In this document: positions 26,166-38,895 of the stretch, one piece after another
How positions within the stretch are numbered: the first letter of the stretch is position 1
Layout of the letters: every line of letters starts with the position of its first letter
DNA from: Adineta vaga
Taxonomy: Eukaryota; Rotifera
DNA length: 64,000 nucleotides
Reading direction: 5' to 3'
Assembly: GCA_021613535.1 (NCBI GenBank)
Contig: CP075495.1
Location: forward strand, 11,594,001-11,658,000
Program-made: the position numbers and the translations under genes
Notes under the pieces: model-generated
Told to the model about the DNA's origin: nothing
The model's database searches: none
The model's input: the letters and a program-made list of their open reading frames with translations, nothing else

Positions 26166-27732
26166 ATGTGGATATTTGGATACGGTTCAATTGTATGGAA
26201 ACCAGATTTTCGATATATTAATCGAATTGAAGGACATATCAAAGGTTTTATTCGACGATTTTGGCAACTATCTGAAGATCATCGTGGTGTACCAGGAAAT
26301 GTAATTAATACCCATTTATAGTTGATTTCATTGATGATCTATTTTATCATAGCCAGGACGAGTGGTTACATTGATTCCGACAAAAAATCAATCTGTAAGT
26401 TATAAACAGAATCTTCAAAAAAGATTTTAAATTTATTTTTCATGTCAAGATGAAAATTAAATGAAAAATATATAGTAAAATGATTATTTAGTCTTATTCG
26501 AGAGAATATTGTTACCATTATATATGTTGACATGAATTTTGAGGTTGGATAAGAATATCTTAATTATCTTATATTGTTACCTTCAACTGTCAACATTAAT
26601 TATCCTAATTAATTACCTAATCAAAACCTTTTTATCCAGATGAGAGCAAAATTAGAATAGATCTCTCTTTCTTTTTATCTTACCACAAGTTAGAATAGTT
26701 TAGTTTGAAAGAAAAAAAGAAAGTAATATTTCATCTTATATATTATTAACATACTTCTGGTTATGTATCATTGACGACATTGTTAAAGGCTGAATATTAC
26801 TTAATCAATTGTCTGGTTTTATTTACAAAGTTCGTTGAGTTTAGAAGCGATAGTTTATAAGATTTTTATCTCTGTCATATTAAAGACTCGATTGTCAACT
26901 TCATACGAGCGAGATTAATGAATTCACTGTGTCTATATTTATTGTTGATGGATTTTATTTTAAGAAATTCTTTTTTTCTTCCACTCGAAGGAAAATGTTC
27001 TCAGTCAAAAGGACAAAATACAATGAATGTTTTGATTTTTGAGCAATGAATCTTTTCGATGTTTTGACATTGATCGGCAGTTGTATATATTAGCATTTTT
27101 ATGAGTTAAACGGTACAAGAGAACTAAAACAAAACGAAATTCATTCGATATGTTTCTAATCTCTATTTTCTGAAGAGAAAAAAATATAAATTTAGAAATT
27201 GTTTATATTCATAATTATCTCATCGAAATATGATTCAAAAGATATAAGAAACTTGAGTAATTAAGAAAGAAGAAAAACCAAATACGTCATTGAAATTTTT
27301 ATAAATCGCATAACAGATGAAAAGTGTTTTTCTTCTCATCCCTTGTTCTACTTTTCTATCCTTTAGGATTGTGTGTATGGTGCTGCTTATGAAATTTCAA
27401 ATGAAGATGAAATTAGCGTACGACACGTACTTGATGTACGTGAAAAAGATGGTTATACAATTATCGAAACAGTATTCTATCCAAATAATAATGCAGAAAA
27501 AGAAAGAACTTGTTATACATATATGGCTCAATCTAATAATCCATTTTGGGGTGGTGATGCACCGATCGATCAAATTGCAAAACAAATTGCACAAGCACAT
27601 GGACCAAGTGGCTCAAATCGGGAATATTTATTTAAATTAGTAGATGCGATACGAATGATAACATCATTACCTGATGAACATCTCTTTGCATTGGATCAGT
27701 TAGTGAAGGATCATTTAGCGAAGGATGAATAG
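26166..27732 (+). CDS. CHAC2: ChaC-type glutathione-specific gamma-glutamylcyclotransferase (CHAC2-like)
   Basis: Cytosolic enzyme that splits glutathione into 5-oxoproline and Cys-Gly. Start ATG 26166 gives [15 protein letters not shown] with the family glycine-rich FGYGS loop. It continues with [31 protein letters not shown], then across a 970-nt intron (about 26397-27366) to [11 protein letters not shown] and [10 protein letters not shown], which holds the conserved acidic/arginine segment near the catalytic Glu. It ends [28 protein letters not shown]. Three exons, about 185 residues, the usual size of CHAC2. The 970-nt intron is far longer than the 50-80 nt introns around it. A 119-codon frame at 27373 is the last exon read alone. 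Confidence 0.94.
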
Positions 27733-28572
27733 TATAGAAGACGATGTTGATGTCTCTCATCTTTTTTTCTGTTTTGTCTGAGTAATATTTTTTAATAGCA
27801 ATAAACATTCCTTCTTTATTTTTTTTTATATCTATCTTATCAAAAAAGAAAAAGAAAAGTGCATTAGATGAAAGAAGTTCATGAATGAAAATATAATGCC
27901 GTTAAAATCTCGGTTTTAAATACATAGAAGACTGAAAAGAAAAAGACGAGAAAAGCTGACATAACAAATTTCATGATGCGTATTTAACTTTTACTGGAAG
28001 TAAAGATATGCGTTGAGTCGCCAATAGAGAACGAGATATATGAATAAAAGGAAACGAAAAATTATAATTATCATCATCATTATCTTTTCAAAATACTTAG
28101 TAACTGAAAGAAAAGAAATGAAGAAGAAGAAGAAGAAGACGACGAAGAAGAAGAAAAAGAGAAAGATGAAAACATGATAGAAAAGAAGGAAATAGCACGA
28201 TACTGCAAAGAAAAGATGAGCGTTTGCACCATCAACAACTCAACACTCTATCATTACGTTCAATTACTATAATTGTATATCAAAACAGAGAATCATTTTT
28301 CAACGACAACCAGGTAAACATTTCATAAACGAACTTGATGGGCGTCACTTAATAGAAGAGGTTTTCTTTACCTACTCATTTTCGTCTACAAATGCCAAGA
28401 TAAATATTGATTCAATAATTACTAATGAGAATTTTACATCTGTAGACGACTTTGTTCCGGTCCATGAATTAATAAAACATACTAACTCTATAAATAAACA
28501 TATAGCTTTAATATATTTACCATGTCAAATCTGATTGACAAGTGTTTCCTCTTTGTTTAGATTCTAATCAAC
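27733..28572. other. Intergenic with GAA/GAC repeat
   Basis: CHAC2 3' flank followed by a purine-rich GAA/GAC run at about 28120-28160, then AT-rich sequence up to the first candidate alternative exon of the TMEM272-like locus. No coding signal. Confidence 0.45.
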
Positions 28573-28604
28573 ATGGCATATCAATTTAGATCGACTTATT
28601 CCGG
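28573..28604 (+). other. Candidate alternative first coding exon 1a of the TMEM272-like locus
   Basis: ATG followed by ten codons (MAYQFRSTYS plus two bases) ending directly at GTAAGT. The phase (2) matches the acceptor at 30960. Short, so support is the start/donor/phase agreement shared with exons 1b and 1c. Confidence 0.4.
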
Positions 28605-28832
28605 GTAAGTAATAAAACACACCTCATTTTCGTGCTTTACAAATAAGCAGCTTTGTCTAAACACGATCGATAGTTATATTGTGTAAAAATTCTATTTAAA
28701 ACATAATATGAGTAGATATCTACACATGATACTAATACACTTTTTTGAAATTGTTTACGTTCATCATTTTATTGCTAGAAGAATTCTTCAAGCATAAAAC
28801 ATATTTATGTGGCTTTGTTAACATTATAAATC

Positions 28833-28885
28833 ATGAATAATCAAAATAGAATCTTACGGAAAGTAAATTCTTCGATACATTATAG
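28833..28885 (+). other. Candidate alternative first coding exon 1b
   Basis: ATG plus 17 codons (MNNQNRILRKVNSSIHY and two bases) ending at GTAAGT, phase 2, compatible with the same acceptor at 30960. Confidence 0.42.
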
Positions 28886-29132
28886 GTAAGTGCATTGAAA
28901 TAGTTACTTCAGAAATCAAAAGCTTAGGTGTATGTTAGAAACATGACTTTTCTGCTTCGTTTATATTTATTGTATTACTTAGTTTCATTTGCTGAAAAAT
29001 TGTTTGAGTGTAAATAAGGAAGTTAAAATAAGTAAAATTAACCAGAAAAAAAATAATGAAAGAGAATAGAACTATGATTATCATTGATAAGAGCAACATG
29101 TTCATGTTGATTTATTGTAATATTCGAAAAAA

Positions 29133-31272
29133 ATGCGATCAACATTAACTACGCCACGACGACTAACAACTCCTGCAAGATGGCAAAGGTAAATTGTATC
29201 ATTCATTATCTTTTAATTCAAAACCAATTTCAAATGTTCGATTCCATGGATAATAGACATTTTCTACTTGAAAATGAGTCGTTATTTGATTTGCATAGGA
29301 AATAAAACCTTTTGAAATAAATCTTTCATAGAAAAGTAAGTCATTGTTAAGTTTATCCAATGGATCAAGTGAAACAGTGTTCAAATAAAATGAAAGAATT
29401 TGTCGTAAATTAGCTTGATATTGAACATCTTCAAGAAAACGATATAATGTAAATCGAGAATTTTCTTGCATTGTAGAATTTCGATAATAGTTTAATAGAA
29501 CACCATTACTTAAGCAGGTTCCTAATGTATTACCATTTGTATTCCATCCTGCATAAGCATACGTTCCTAATTGAGTTTGATTTAATATCCATTGTGAAAA
29601 ACATCGATCACCACCGTTACTATAACGTACATCAGCATAGACAATAATAGATTGATTTTTTGGTATATTCAATGGGGTATAATCTTCACATGTTTGTATT
29701 TCTGTTGCTTCATGTTGTGTTTCTGTTGACCAGTTATTAACTAGAACAAGAATATCAGCTGTTGTTTCATTTGTATAATCGATGTAATGTCCTCCAACAG
29801 CAGTTATTTGTTTCAGAACACTTTCATTGAGTGGTGCGCCTTCATAATTTGGTATATAATTTTGTGTTGTTACATTTCGATAATGAACTGTAAATGTTGG
29901 TTTTGATAGTTGTTTATTATTTACAACAATTTGACTGAGTATAGCTAAGCTAACTTCATCAGCACCAGGATAGATATTAACTTTTGAACTTAGATTAAGT
30001 GAAGGATCATTAATTAATTGAACTAATTTTCTTTCTTCAGCTTTATTTAATCCATATGCAGCATTATCATCCAGAGTTAACCAAATATGTTCGAAATAAA
30101 GTTGAGTATATTCATGTAATAGTGTATAAGTTAGATTATAATTTCGTGCTCGTCGCCATATAAATTCTTGAAGAATATCTCCGGGAATTTGTTTTTCTAA
30201 CTGTTGAACTTGTTCTTCATCGATTGGATTATGAAGTACAGCATATCGGTCAGTATAGAATGACCACAGATAGATAAGACGACCATACGTTGCCCAATAA
30301 TCAGGTTCTTCAAAATCTCCATTATATGCTGGAATACGCATAATGACAGAACTAAGATAGATTTGAATTTTAGAACCAAATTCTTGTTTAAATCCAATTA
30401 ATCTTCGTAATCGAGAATTTAATTCATCGAACGTCGTATTACTTAATCGACTATTGATCAGACCACCATAGACAAGTTGTTCCGTTGAAATTAATAACGA
30501 ACAAGATGATGAAATTATACATGATGTACTGATTTGTTCATGTAACCATTGAAAGAGTTGATTTGTATCTGCTGGTTGTTTCCAATGACTAATCATTTCT
30601 AAAGATGGTGTTATTAAAGTAAAATCATTTTGAATTAGACGAGCAAGATTTAAGACAATAGATCTTGTGGTAAAACGTTCATCGAGTGGAATGAAAAGAA
30701 TGGTTGATTGTGAAGAACATTCGACAATTATGAGAAATAAAAAGAGAAATGATCGAACTAGATTCATTGTAAAAATTTAGATGAATACTGAAACTTGATT
30801 AGGTTTTATTTTGATAACATTTTGATGAGAAAATCATCAGATGATACATTATAAGGCCCAAAGAAAAATAATCATTACAAATATTTAATCGCTTTTTCTT
30901 TGATATCTATTCATTTTGTTTTATAAACCATGTTTCAATTTGACTTTTTTCATTTTAAGTACAAGTGCAGACAGTCGAGATCTTCCGTCGACGCCTCAAA
31001 ATCGACATGTTTCATTGGCTAATATTGCAACAGCATTTTTAACTGAGCGAAAGTCTTCTGCACGTCGACTAAGTAGTGGTCGTCGAAAAAAACGTTTAGC
31101 AAATCAAGAAAAAAAATCATCGAATTCAAGGCTTCAATCAAGTTTTCCCAATGGACTTAACGATCTATTCGGACAACGTTTATCATCCGAAAACATGGAG
31201 CATAATATTGCGGCAATGTTTATGACCACGAGTAGTGGTGCAGGTGCCAATAACAAACATCGTGCAACTCTG
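29133..31272 (+). CDS. Upstream exons (1c + 2) of the TMEM272-like locus, Ser/Arg-rich N-terminal region
   Basis: Exon 1c (29133-29188, MRSTLTTPRRLTTPARWQ plus two bases) ends at GTAAAT. Its phase fits the acceptor at 30959/30960, giving STSADSRDLPSTPQNRHVSL and a basic, Ser-rich exon 2 (30960-31272) containing SSARRLSSGRRKKRLANQ and ending RATL before GTAATA, phase 0. The phase-0 acceptor at 32711 of the TMEM272-like gene can receive it directly, so I infer exons 1c and 2 make an alternative N-terminus of that protein. If unspliced, the frame stops at 31302. No known domain; the many Ser/Arg pairs suggest phosphorylation. The intron between exons 1c and 2 contains a whole DUF4127 gene on the other strand. 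Confidence 0.5.
29199..30767 (-). CDS. DUF4127 family secreted protein, intronless, nested in an intron
   Basis: Uninterrupted 522-residue reading frame, unusual among its intron-rich neighbours. The start ATG 30767 gives a signal peptide (MNLVRSFLFLFLIIVECSS). The family signature follows: ILFIPLDERFTTRS (PLDERP-type motif, here Phe for Pro), TPSLEMISHWKQPADTNQL, LLISTEQLVYGGLINSR, IMRIPAYNGDFEEPDYW, YGRLIYLWSFYTDR, LTLDDNAAYGLNKAEE, and a GADEVSLAIL segment. DUF4127 proteins are known mainly from Firmicutes and some other bacteria; their function is not established. Many NxS/T sites (for example NLT, NVT, NES, NET, NWS, NQS, NQT, NRT) would suit an extracellular glycoprotein. It lies antisense to, and about 10 bp from, exon 1c of the host gene. 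Bacterial origin by horizontal transfer is my inference from distribution and lack of introns. Confidence 0.82.
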   Translation of the reverse strand: MNLVRSFLFLFLIIVECSSQSTILFIPLDERFTTRSIVLNLARLIQNDFTLITPSLEMISHWKQPADTNQLFQWLHEQISTSCIISSSCSLLISTEQLVYGGLINSRLSNTTFDELNSRLRRLIGFKQEFGSKIQIYLSSVIMRIPAYNGDFEEPDYWATYGRLIYLWSFYTDRYAVLHNPIDEEQVQQLEKQIPGDILQEFIWRRARNYNLTYTLLHEYTQLYFEHIWLTLDDNAAYGLNKAEERKLVQLINDPSLNLSSKVNIYPGADEVSLAILSQIVVNNKQLSKPTFTVHYRNVTTQNYIPNYEGAPLNESVLKQITAVGGHYIDYTNETTADILVLVNNWSTETQHEATEIQTCEDYTPLNIPKNQSIIVYADVRYSNGGDRCFSQWILNQTQLGTYAYAGWNTNGNTLGTCLSNGVLLNYYRNSTMQENSRFTLYRFLEDVQYQANLRQILSFYLNTVSLDPLDKLNNDLLFYERFISKGFISYANQITTHFQVENVYYPWNRTFEIGFELKDNE

Positions 31273-31302
31273 GTAATAAAAGTTTGCTTTCTTAGATCTT
31301 GA

Positions 31303-32289
31303 CAACATGTAAACTCTCGAACAAATAGATCAGTTATTTCTCTGACATTGACATTGATTGTGAGTATTTCAAAGAATAATAGTAGCTAAAAATAGAACAC
31401 TTGAATTAAATACGAAAGATGCAACTGAGAATATTTCATCAATTCAGATAATTTTATCTGATTCCAAAGAATTTACAATGAATTTAACAATTATTCTTAC
31501 AGTTTATTTTCTCCTATTCCATTGAATCTTGTTCATTTACGCCAAAAAATCCGTGTCAAAACAAGAAAGTCAGGAAATACCTTTTCTTATTCCTATCTGT
31601 CAAAATGTCTTTCTTTTGTCGTTTTATGTCAATGAAACCCTTCTCTATTATGCTATTAGTACGAAATAATTAATTCTGATATCCTAATCAAGTACTATTA
31701 GTATTAAAAAAGAGATAAATTTCCATAATTTAGACATTGTTTCTTTCTTCTTCGTGTTGTATTCACTTAAAACAATTAAGTAAAAATGGAATCTTCCTTT
31801 TGCTTTTCAAGAAAGGAAATCATGTGAAAAAAAAGGAAAGAACACGTTTGTTGTCAAAGGAAATTGACTTTGTTGTTCGTGGATGGATTCATCTTTTTGT
31901 GTCAATATCTGTTCTTTAAATTGGTTTTAATTTATTCTGACAAGCATTACACACACAGACACACTTCATCTGTCTATGCGTAGGACATGAAGATTGAAAG
32001 TCTAACTAGCGTACACTATTTTCTCTTGTTTTTTCTTCTTCTCTTTGTCATATTCTGCCAATCTTCAAACCTAACACATAATCACACCATTTCTTCCGTA
32101 GAAAGACAATGTGGCACATCAGCAGGGACGAGAGTAGCGGAAAAAGAGATAGAAAGCGCGTGCAAAGAAAGAAAAAGAGAAAAAAGAATCAGAGAATTTC
32201 TTTAGATGAAATTATTCGTAATAGATTTCCATATAAGCAAAAAAAAGGAAAGAACGATATACTAATCAATAGTAATTAGAAGTAAAAGT
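31303..32289. other. Intronic / promoter region of the TMEM272-like locus
   Basis: Nearly 1 kb without a convincing exon. It probably acts as an intron for the long isoform and as promoter plus leader for the isoform starting at 32290. A 72-codon frame at 31987 begins with a hydrophobic leader but soon turns into low-complexity Lys/Arg/Glu. Confidence 0.35.
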
Positions 32290-33963
32290 ATGCAGTATCA
32301 ACATCGAAAATTATCGAGTACCAATGATCAACCTATGTTAAGTCAATTAGTATCGATGAAAGAAAATAGTATTAAATCAACAGGATCTGTACGAATTCAT
32401 CTTAATATCCCAGGAGAACAATCGCGACGTTCATCATTTGATTTCAATCTCACTTCGCCATTACCAACTACAGTTAAATTAACAAAAAATCGTTTAACAA
32501 CAACTATTCCCAAATCGATATCAACTGATATTGATGGTGGACGACGAACGACGCGTTTTAGTAACGTTAGTAGTAGTTATGCTCAGTTTTTAAAACAACG
32601 TGATATGGATAAAGTTAAAAAGATTGTAAGTGTGATAGGATGAAATAGATTACAAATAATATAGGTTTTCTTTTCTATTTCTATGATCTGATTTTTCATT
32701 TCGTTTTTAGTTATCACAAGAAGATCAACGTCTACTATTATCATCGAGTGAATGGGTTGAAGATGTTAAAGATACTGATCCCTATGTTTCAGTCCTTAGT
32801 CGACTTGGTAAATATTGGAAAAGAGAAGAATTTGTTCCTAAATAATTTTCTTTCCTATTTGTATAGGTGAAGCAATACAAGATTCAGAAACGTTGGTCGA
32901 ATTTGTTAAAAAATCATTTTCCATTGTTACAAATACATGTAATGTATAGATAAAAATTGAAATAGATGTGAATACATAGTGTCAATTCGATTTCCGTCGA
33001 GATAGATCTCGTATGTGAACAGAAAAATACAATCAATTGAATTTCTCTATTCCAGATGATTAAGAAATAATTGTAAAAATCTATTTAACAAAGCTTAGAA
33101 ACACAAACTCACTATTAATAAGGAGATTGAATGAGAAGGAAAAAAAACCAATATCCAATCTTTTTTCTATTTCTAATCTATATGAAGATGAGATTTTCAA
33201 TTTATTTTCTATTTAATGATGATATTAAACTAATGAAATAGAAAAACTATTTATAAACTATGAAGTATCATACCTGAAGAGAAGTTTTAAGCGACGTATC
33301 AGAAGTAGATAATATCTTCTTTATTTTCTAGACGGAGCGACTGCTTTATTAGCATTGTTAACTGTTTTTCAAGTGATACTTTTTTTTATTGGTATGTAAA
33401 TCGAAATTATTTTATTGGTTTTTATGAAGAAAAAAAAAACATACACGAGAAATGAATTTAGGTGTTAAATATTTAAATGATTGTCCAGTACAACCTAATC
33501 TACCGGTTTATTTACTTGTTGCTGGTTCGATGGGTCTTGTACGTCTATTAAATTTATTATGGAAACAATTTCGTCGACGACGTTTAAGAAAATTAGAAGG
33601 CGTAGAACTTGATCAAGAAGAAGAAACAGAAGATAGTGTGTATTTGACATGTGTCTGTTTTGAACTTAGTTATTATATTTCAAATTTTCTTATTTAGATG
33701 GTTCTGGTTTTACAGATGCTGTTTTAAATCTCTTTCTCCTTGCGTGGTTCATTGTAGGACAATTTTGGACTTGGAGAAGTTTCATGCCAAATTTCGAATT
33801 TGGATTAGAAAATCCAGAGAAATATTGTCATAAAAACGTTTATATATTTGCGCTTGTACATATCGCTTTGGTTTATGTCATGTTTCTTGCAGTTATTTTG
33901 TTTTTTATAGCGCTTACATGTTGTGCGACATTTCCACATTTAATTGTCAAAGCACCACGTTGA
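32290..33963 (+). CDS. TMEM272-like four-helix membrane protein
   Basis: Multi-exon membrane protein of unknown function. From ATG 32290 (MQYQHRKLSS) a Ser/Thr/Arg-rich cytosolic head (residues 1-112) leads to LSQEDQRLLLSSSEWV (exon from 32711), GEAIQDSETLVEFVKKSFS, then helices: TALLALLTVFQVILFFIG; LPVYLLVAGSMGLVRLL followed by a basic FRRRRLRKLEG stretch; AVLNLFLLAWFIVGQFWTW; and FALVHIALVYVMFLAVILFF, ending LIVKAPR. YLNDCP.QP..PVYLLV.G and the later FW..R segment match TMEM272-type proteins. The intron after the second helix uses a GTGTGT donor, which is the only choice that avoids a stop. Upstream phase-compatible exons at 28573-31272 suggest longer isoforms. Confidence 0.75.
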
Positions 33964-34477
33964 ATAAAAAGCATTCAGATATTCTGGAATTTTATCAGAA
34001 GGAAGATGAACACATAAGTTCATATTTCATACGATTATAAGTATTTTCTTGTCTTTATGAAAGTAGATTATCTTGCTTATGTTATCTGTCATTTGTCAGC
34101 AGTTAAATCATCCTCGAGTAATAGTGACGTATGATGATCAATAAATAATAAATGATCTTGATTGCCATGTTGTCAGTGAACATAAAATAAGATTCCGGCA
34201 TAAATACATATTATTTTTCTTCATCACTTCACTCTCTGTAACATAAACTATAAATATCTAATTCGTTCGATCGACAAAGAAGTTATAAACTGAATTCTTT
34301 CATAGGCAACAAGTTACCTTTATATATCTACTGCTCAACTCAATCCTAGACAATTCGATTGGATTATTATTTATTTATGATCAAAGTAGTTCGTTGAAGA
34401 ATGACACTGAATTACATAGCAACATAATTTTCTTATTTATCTATCGTTTTTTTTCTTTCATTACAAAAATCCATTGA
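33964..34477. other. Intergenic, no gene seen
   Basis: 3' flank of the TMEM272-like gene and presumed promoter of the E2 gene. AT-rich, with a TTTTTTTTCTTT tract just before the E2 start. Confidence 0.35.
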
Positions 34478-34990
34478 ATGATATCTACAAAAAATGATGA
34501 TTGTCAAAATGCAAAAAAGCGTCTTCTCAAAGATCTTCTTCAACTTCAAACATTAACTCTTCAAGATGGTGTTACAGCAGCACCATTGAATGAATCTAAT
34601 CTATTCGAATGGCAAGCTATCATCATCGGACCTGATAAAACGCCATTTGAAGGTGGTCTTTACGAATTACATCTAGCCATTCCATGTGATTATCCAGTAC
34701 ATGCTCCAAGAGTTCGATTTAAAACTGAAATATTCCATCCAAATATCTATGAAAATGGAGATGTTTGTATTGATATATTACAAGATCAATGGAGTGAGGT
34801 GATGAGTATTGAGAAAATTTTAATTTCAATCCGTAGTTTATTAAATGAACCGAATGTGAATAGTCCAGCAAATACAGAAGCAGCTCTTTTATATAAAGAA
34901 CATCGAAATGAATTTGATCATCGAATACGTCATGATATTGACAAACAAATAAATAACAAATTACTAACAGTTGATACTATTTTCAATTGA
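34478..34990 (+). CDS. Ubiquitin-conjugating enzyme E2, Rad6/UBE2A-like, intronless
   Basis: 170-residue UBC domain protein that carries ubiquitin as a thioester and hands it to substrates with an E3. Visible features: AKKRLLKDLLQLQ N-terminal helix, GPDKTPFEGGLYELHL, YPVHAPRVRFKT, the HPN motif at residues 87-89, catalytic Cys97 in GDVCIDILQ, WSEVMSIEKILISIRSLL, and NEPNVNSPANTEAALLY. The CxDILQ..W, LLNEP and NSPAN blocks are those of Rad6/UBE2A/B (DNA-damage and histone H2B ubiquitination). The sequence is divergent, with extra residues at both ends, and the single exon suggests a retroposed copy. Another E2 subfamily cannot be excluded. It converges with the next minus-strand gene across 175 bp. 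Confidence 0.9.
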   Translation: MISTKNDDCQNAKKRLLKDLLQLQTLTLQDGVTAAPLNESNLFEWQAIIIGPDKTPFEGGLYELHLAIPCDYPVHAPRVRFKTEIFHPNIYENGDVCIDILQDQWSEVMSIEKILISIRSLLNEPNVNSPANTEAALLYKEHRNEFDHRIRHDIDKQINNKLLTVDTIFN

Positions 34991-35165
34991 AATATTTTTT
35001 CTTTTTTTGTAGAAATCATTAAACAAAAAGTTTGTTTTCTTTATATAAGTTTAATAGATTAGAAAGTTAATTCAACAAAGTCAGGATACAATGTTTCGTC
35101 GAGACTGTTTTTAATATCAAATTTCTTTTTGCAAAAAAGACTTATCTAAAAGACGAAAAAAACTC

Positions 35166-35666
35166 TCAATAAATAAAAGCAATTATAATAATTGAAGTCG
35201 AAATTAATATTATTCCGCTAATAGTTATCATTAAAATTAAATATTGTTTGGAACTTATCTGATATTGTTGATCATGCAAAATTTCTGTCAATTTTCCATC
35301 ATCAATATTTTTATTTGAATTGATCATATGATTATCGTTTTGCACTATTTTATCTAATGGATTTGAGAATGAAGTTGTTGAAACAATAAATGTCGCTGAT
35401 GATGTCGAATAACATGTTGGATTTCGTTTCTGTTCATCATTAACTATGATTGATTGAAAACAATTATCTGTGATATATTCAAGATTCAATGATGTTTCTT
35501 TATATTCGTTTTTATCATTAATGGCATCAAATATAGTTCTATTAGCAAGCGTTGATATGACTGGTAGATAGAGGCAATCACCTTGAGCACCTGTATGTAT
35601 ATTTTGTTTACTTGTTATTGGTATATGAATATCTGTTCTTTTAAATTTCTTATTTTCAATCGACAT
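35166..35666 (-). CDS. Hypothetical tail-anchored membrane protein
   Basis: Single-exon frame of 166 residues starting MSIENKKFKRTDIHIP. The first 140 residues are polar and rich in Asn, Ser, Thr and Ile with no recognisable domain; three cysteines are in DCLYLP, DNCFQS and PTCYST. It ends in one long hydrophobic helix (YLILMITISGIILISTS and on to AFIY) right at the C-terminus, with almost no residues after it, the layout of a tail-anchored protein. There is no N-terminal signal peptide. Family not recognised. It could be a rotifer-specific gene. Support is the clean ATG, the length and the terminal helix; no homology was seen. Confidence 0.5.
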   Translation of the reverse strand: MSIENKKFKRTDIHIPITSKQNIHTGAQGDCLYLPVISTLANRTIFDAINDKNEYKETSLNLEYITDNCFQSIIVNDEQKRNPTCYSTSSATFIVSTTSFSNPLDKIVQNDNHMINSNKNIDDGKLTEILHDQQYQISSKQYLILMITISGIILISTSIIIIAFIY

Positions 35667-36366
35667 TAATAATCATTAATGATAAACGAGGAAAAATAAC
35701 TAAAGATTCGACGAAGAAGAAGAATATTATCAAGGAAATCTTTCTTAATGCATATCAATAACAAATAAACTGAAGGTTCAGAAAATTCAATCAAGCGCCA
35801 ATAAGATAAATATTCAATTAGTTTACCTTCGAAATAAGAAGTGCTTTTTCATGCTAATAAATAAAATTGAGACTATGGATACTCAAGACGATATATTAGA
35901 ACATAAACGCGAATAGATAAGTACGTGTGAAAAGAATGAACGAAAGTGAATTTAAAAAAAAGAAAAAGAAATCAAACTAGTAGTAAGAATAAGCATACAT
36001 CTACGTTTGTCAAATGAAAAGAAAAACAAGCTAGTTTTTGTTGTAAATTTAGGAACAAAATGAACTTAAGTAAGTGAATACGTGTGTGCTCTTACTCATC
36101 TTTCTGTACAGCCAAACACCGGGAAGTACACTCTTGCCCGTTTTTCAAAGAAGAACAAAAAAGAGAAGTTATAACTAGACAGATAGACGAACATCACACG
36201 AATGAAAAAGAAGAAGAAAAATGATTAAAATGTAATGAAAAGAATGAATCAAATAAACACTGTTCTAAATATCGATTTGAAAGTAAATGAGTGAGGAATA
36301 ATAATCTAAACGACTTTGAATGATTTATGTTTCATAGATTATTGATGTTCTATTCGATTGAAATAT
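35667..36366. other. Intergenic, no gene seen
   Basis: Upstream of the tail-anchored gene and downstream of enolase, both on the minus strand. Purine-rich AAGAA runs. No supported frame. Confidence 0.35.
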
Positions 36367-38779
<2,413 letters not shown>

Positions 38780-38813
38780 TTCTTTTTGTTAGTTAATTTT
38801 GATGGTTGACGAT

Positions 38814-38895
38814 CTAGAAAAAGAAATATAATCGATTCGATTAAAATCAAACATGAAGAAGAATTTGATTAGAACATTTTTGTTGAAGGACTTAC
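38814..38895 (-). other. 5'UTR intron of enolase
   Basis: On the minus strand a GTAAG donor at 38895 and a TTTTTCTAG acceptor ending at 38814 bracket 82 nt just upstream of the start codon. Confidence 0.55.

Noticed and set aside
31987-32205. 72-codon frame with signal-peptide-like start
   Set aside because: After the hydrophobic start it becomes low-complexity Lys/Arg/Glu from a purine tract. No splice or family support; lies in a probable promoter/intron.
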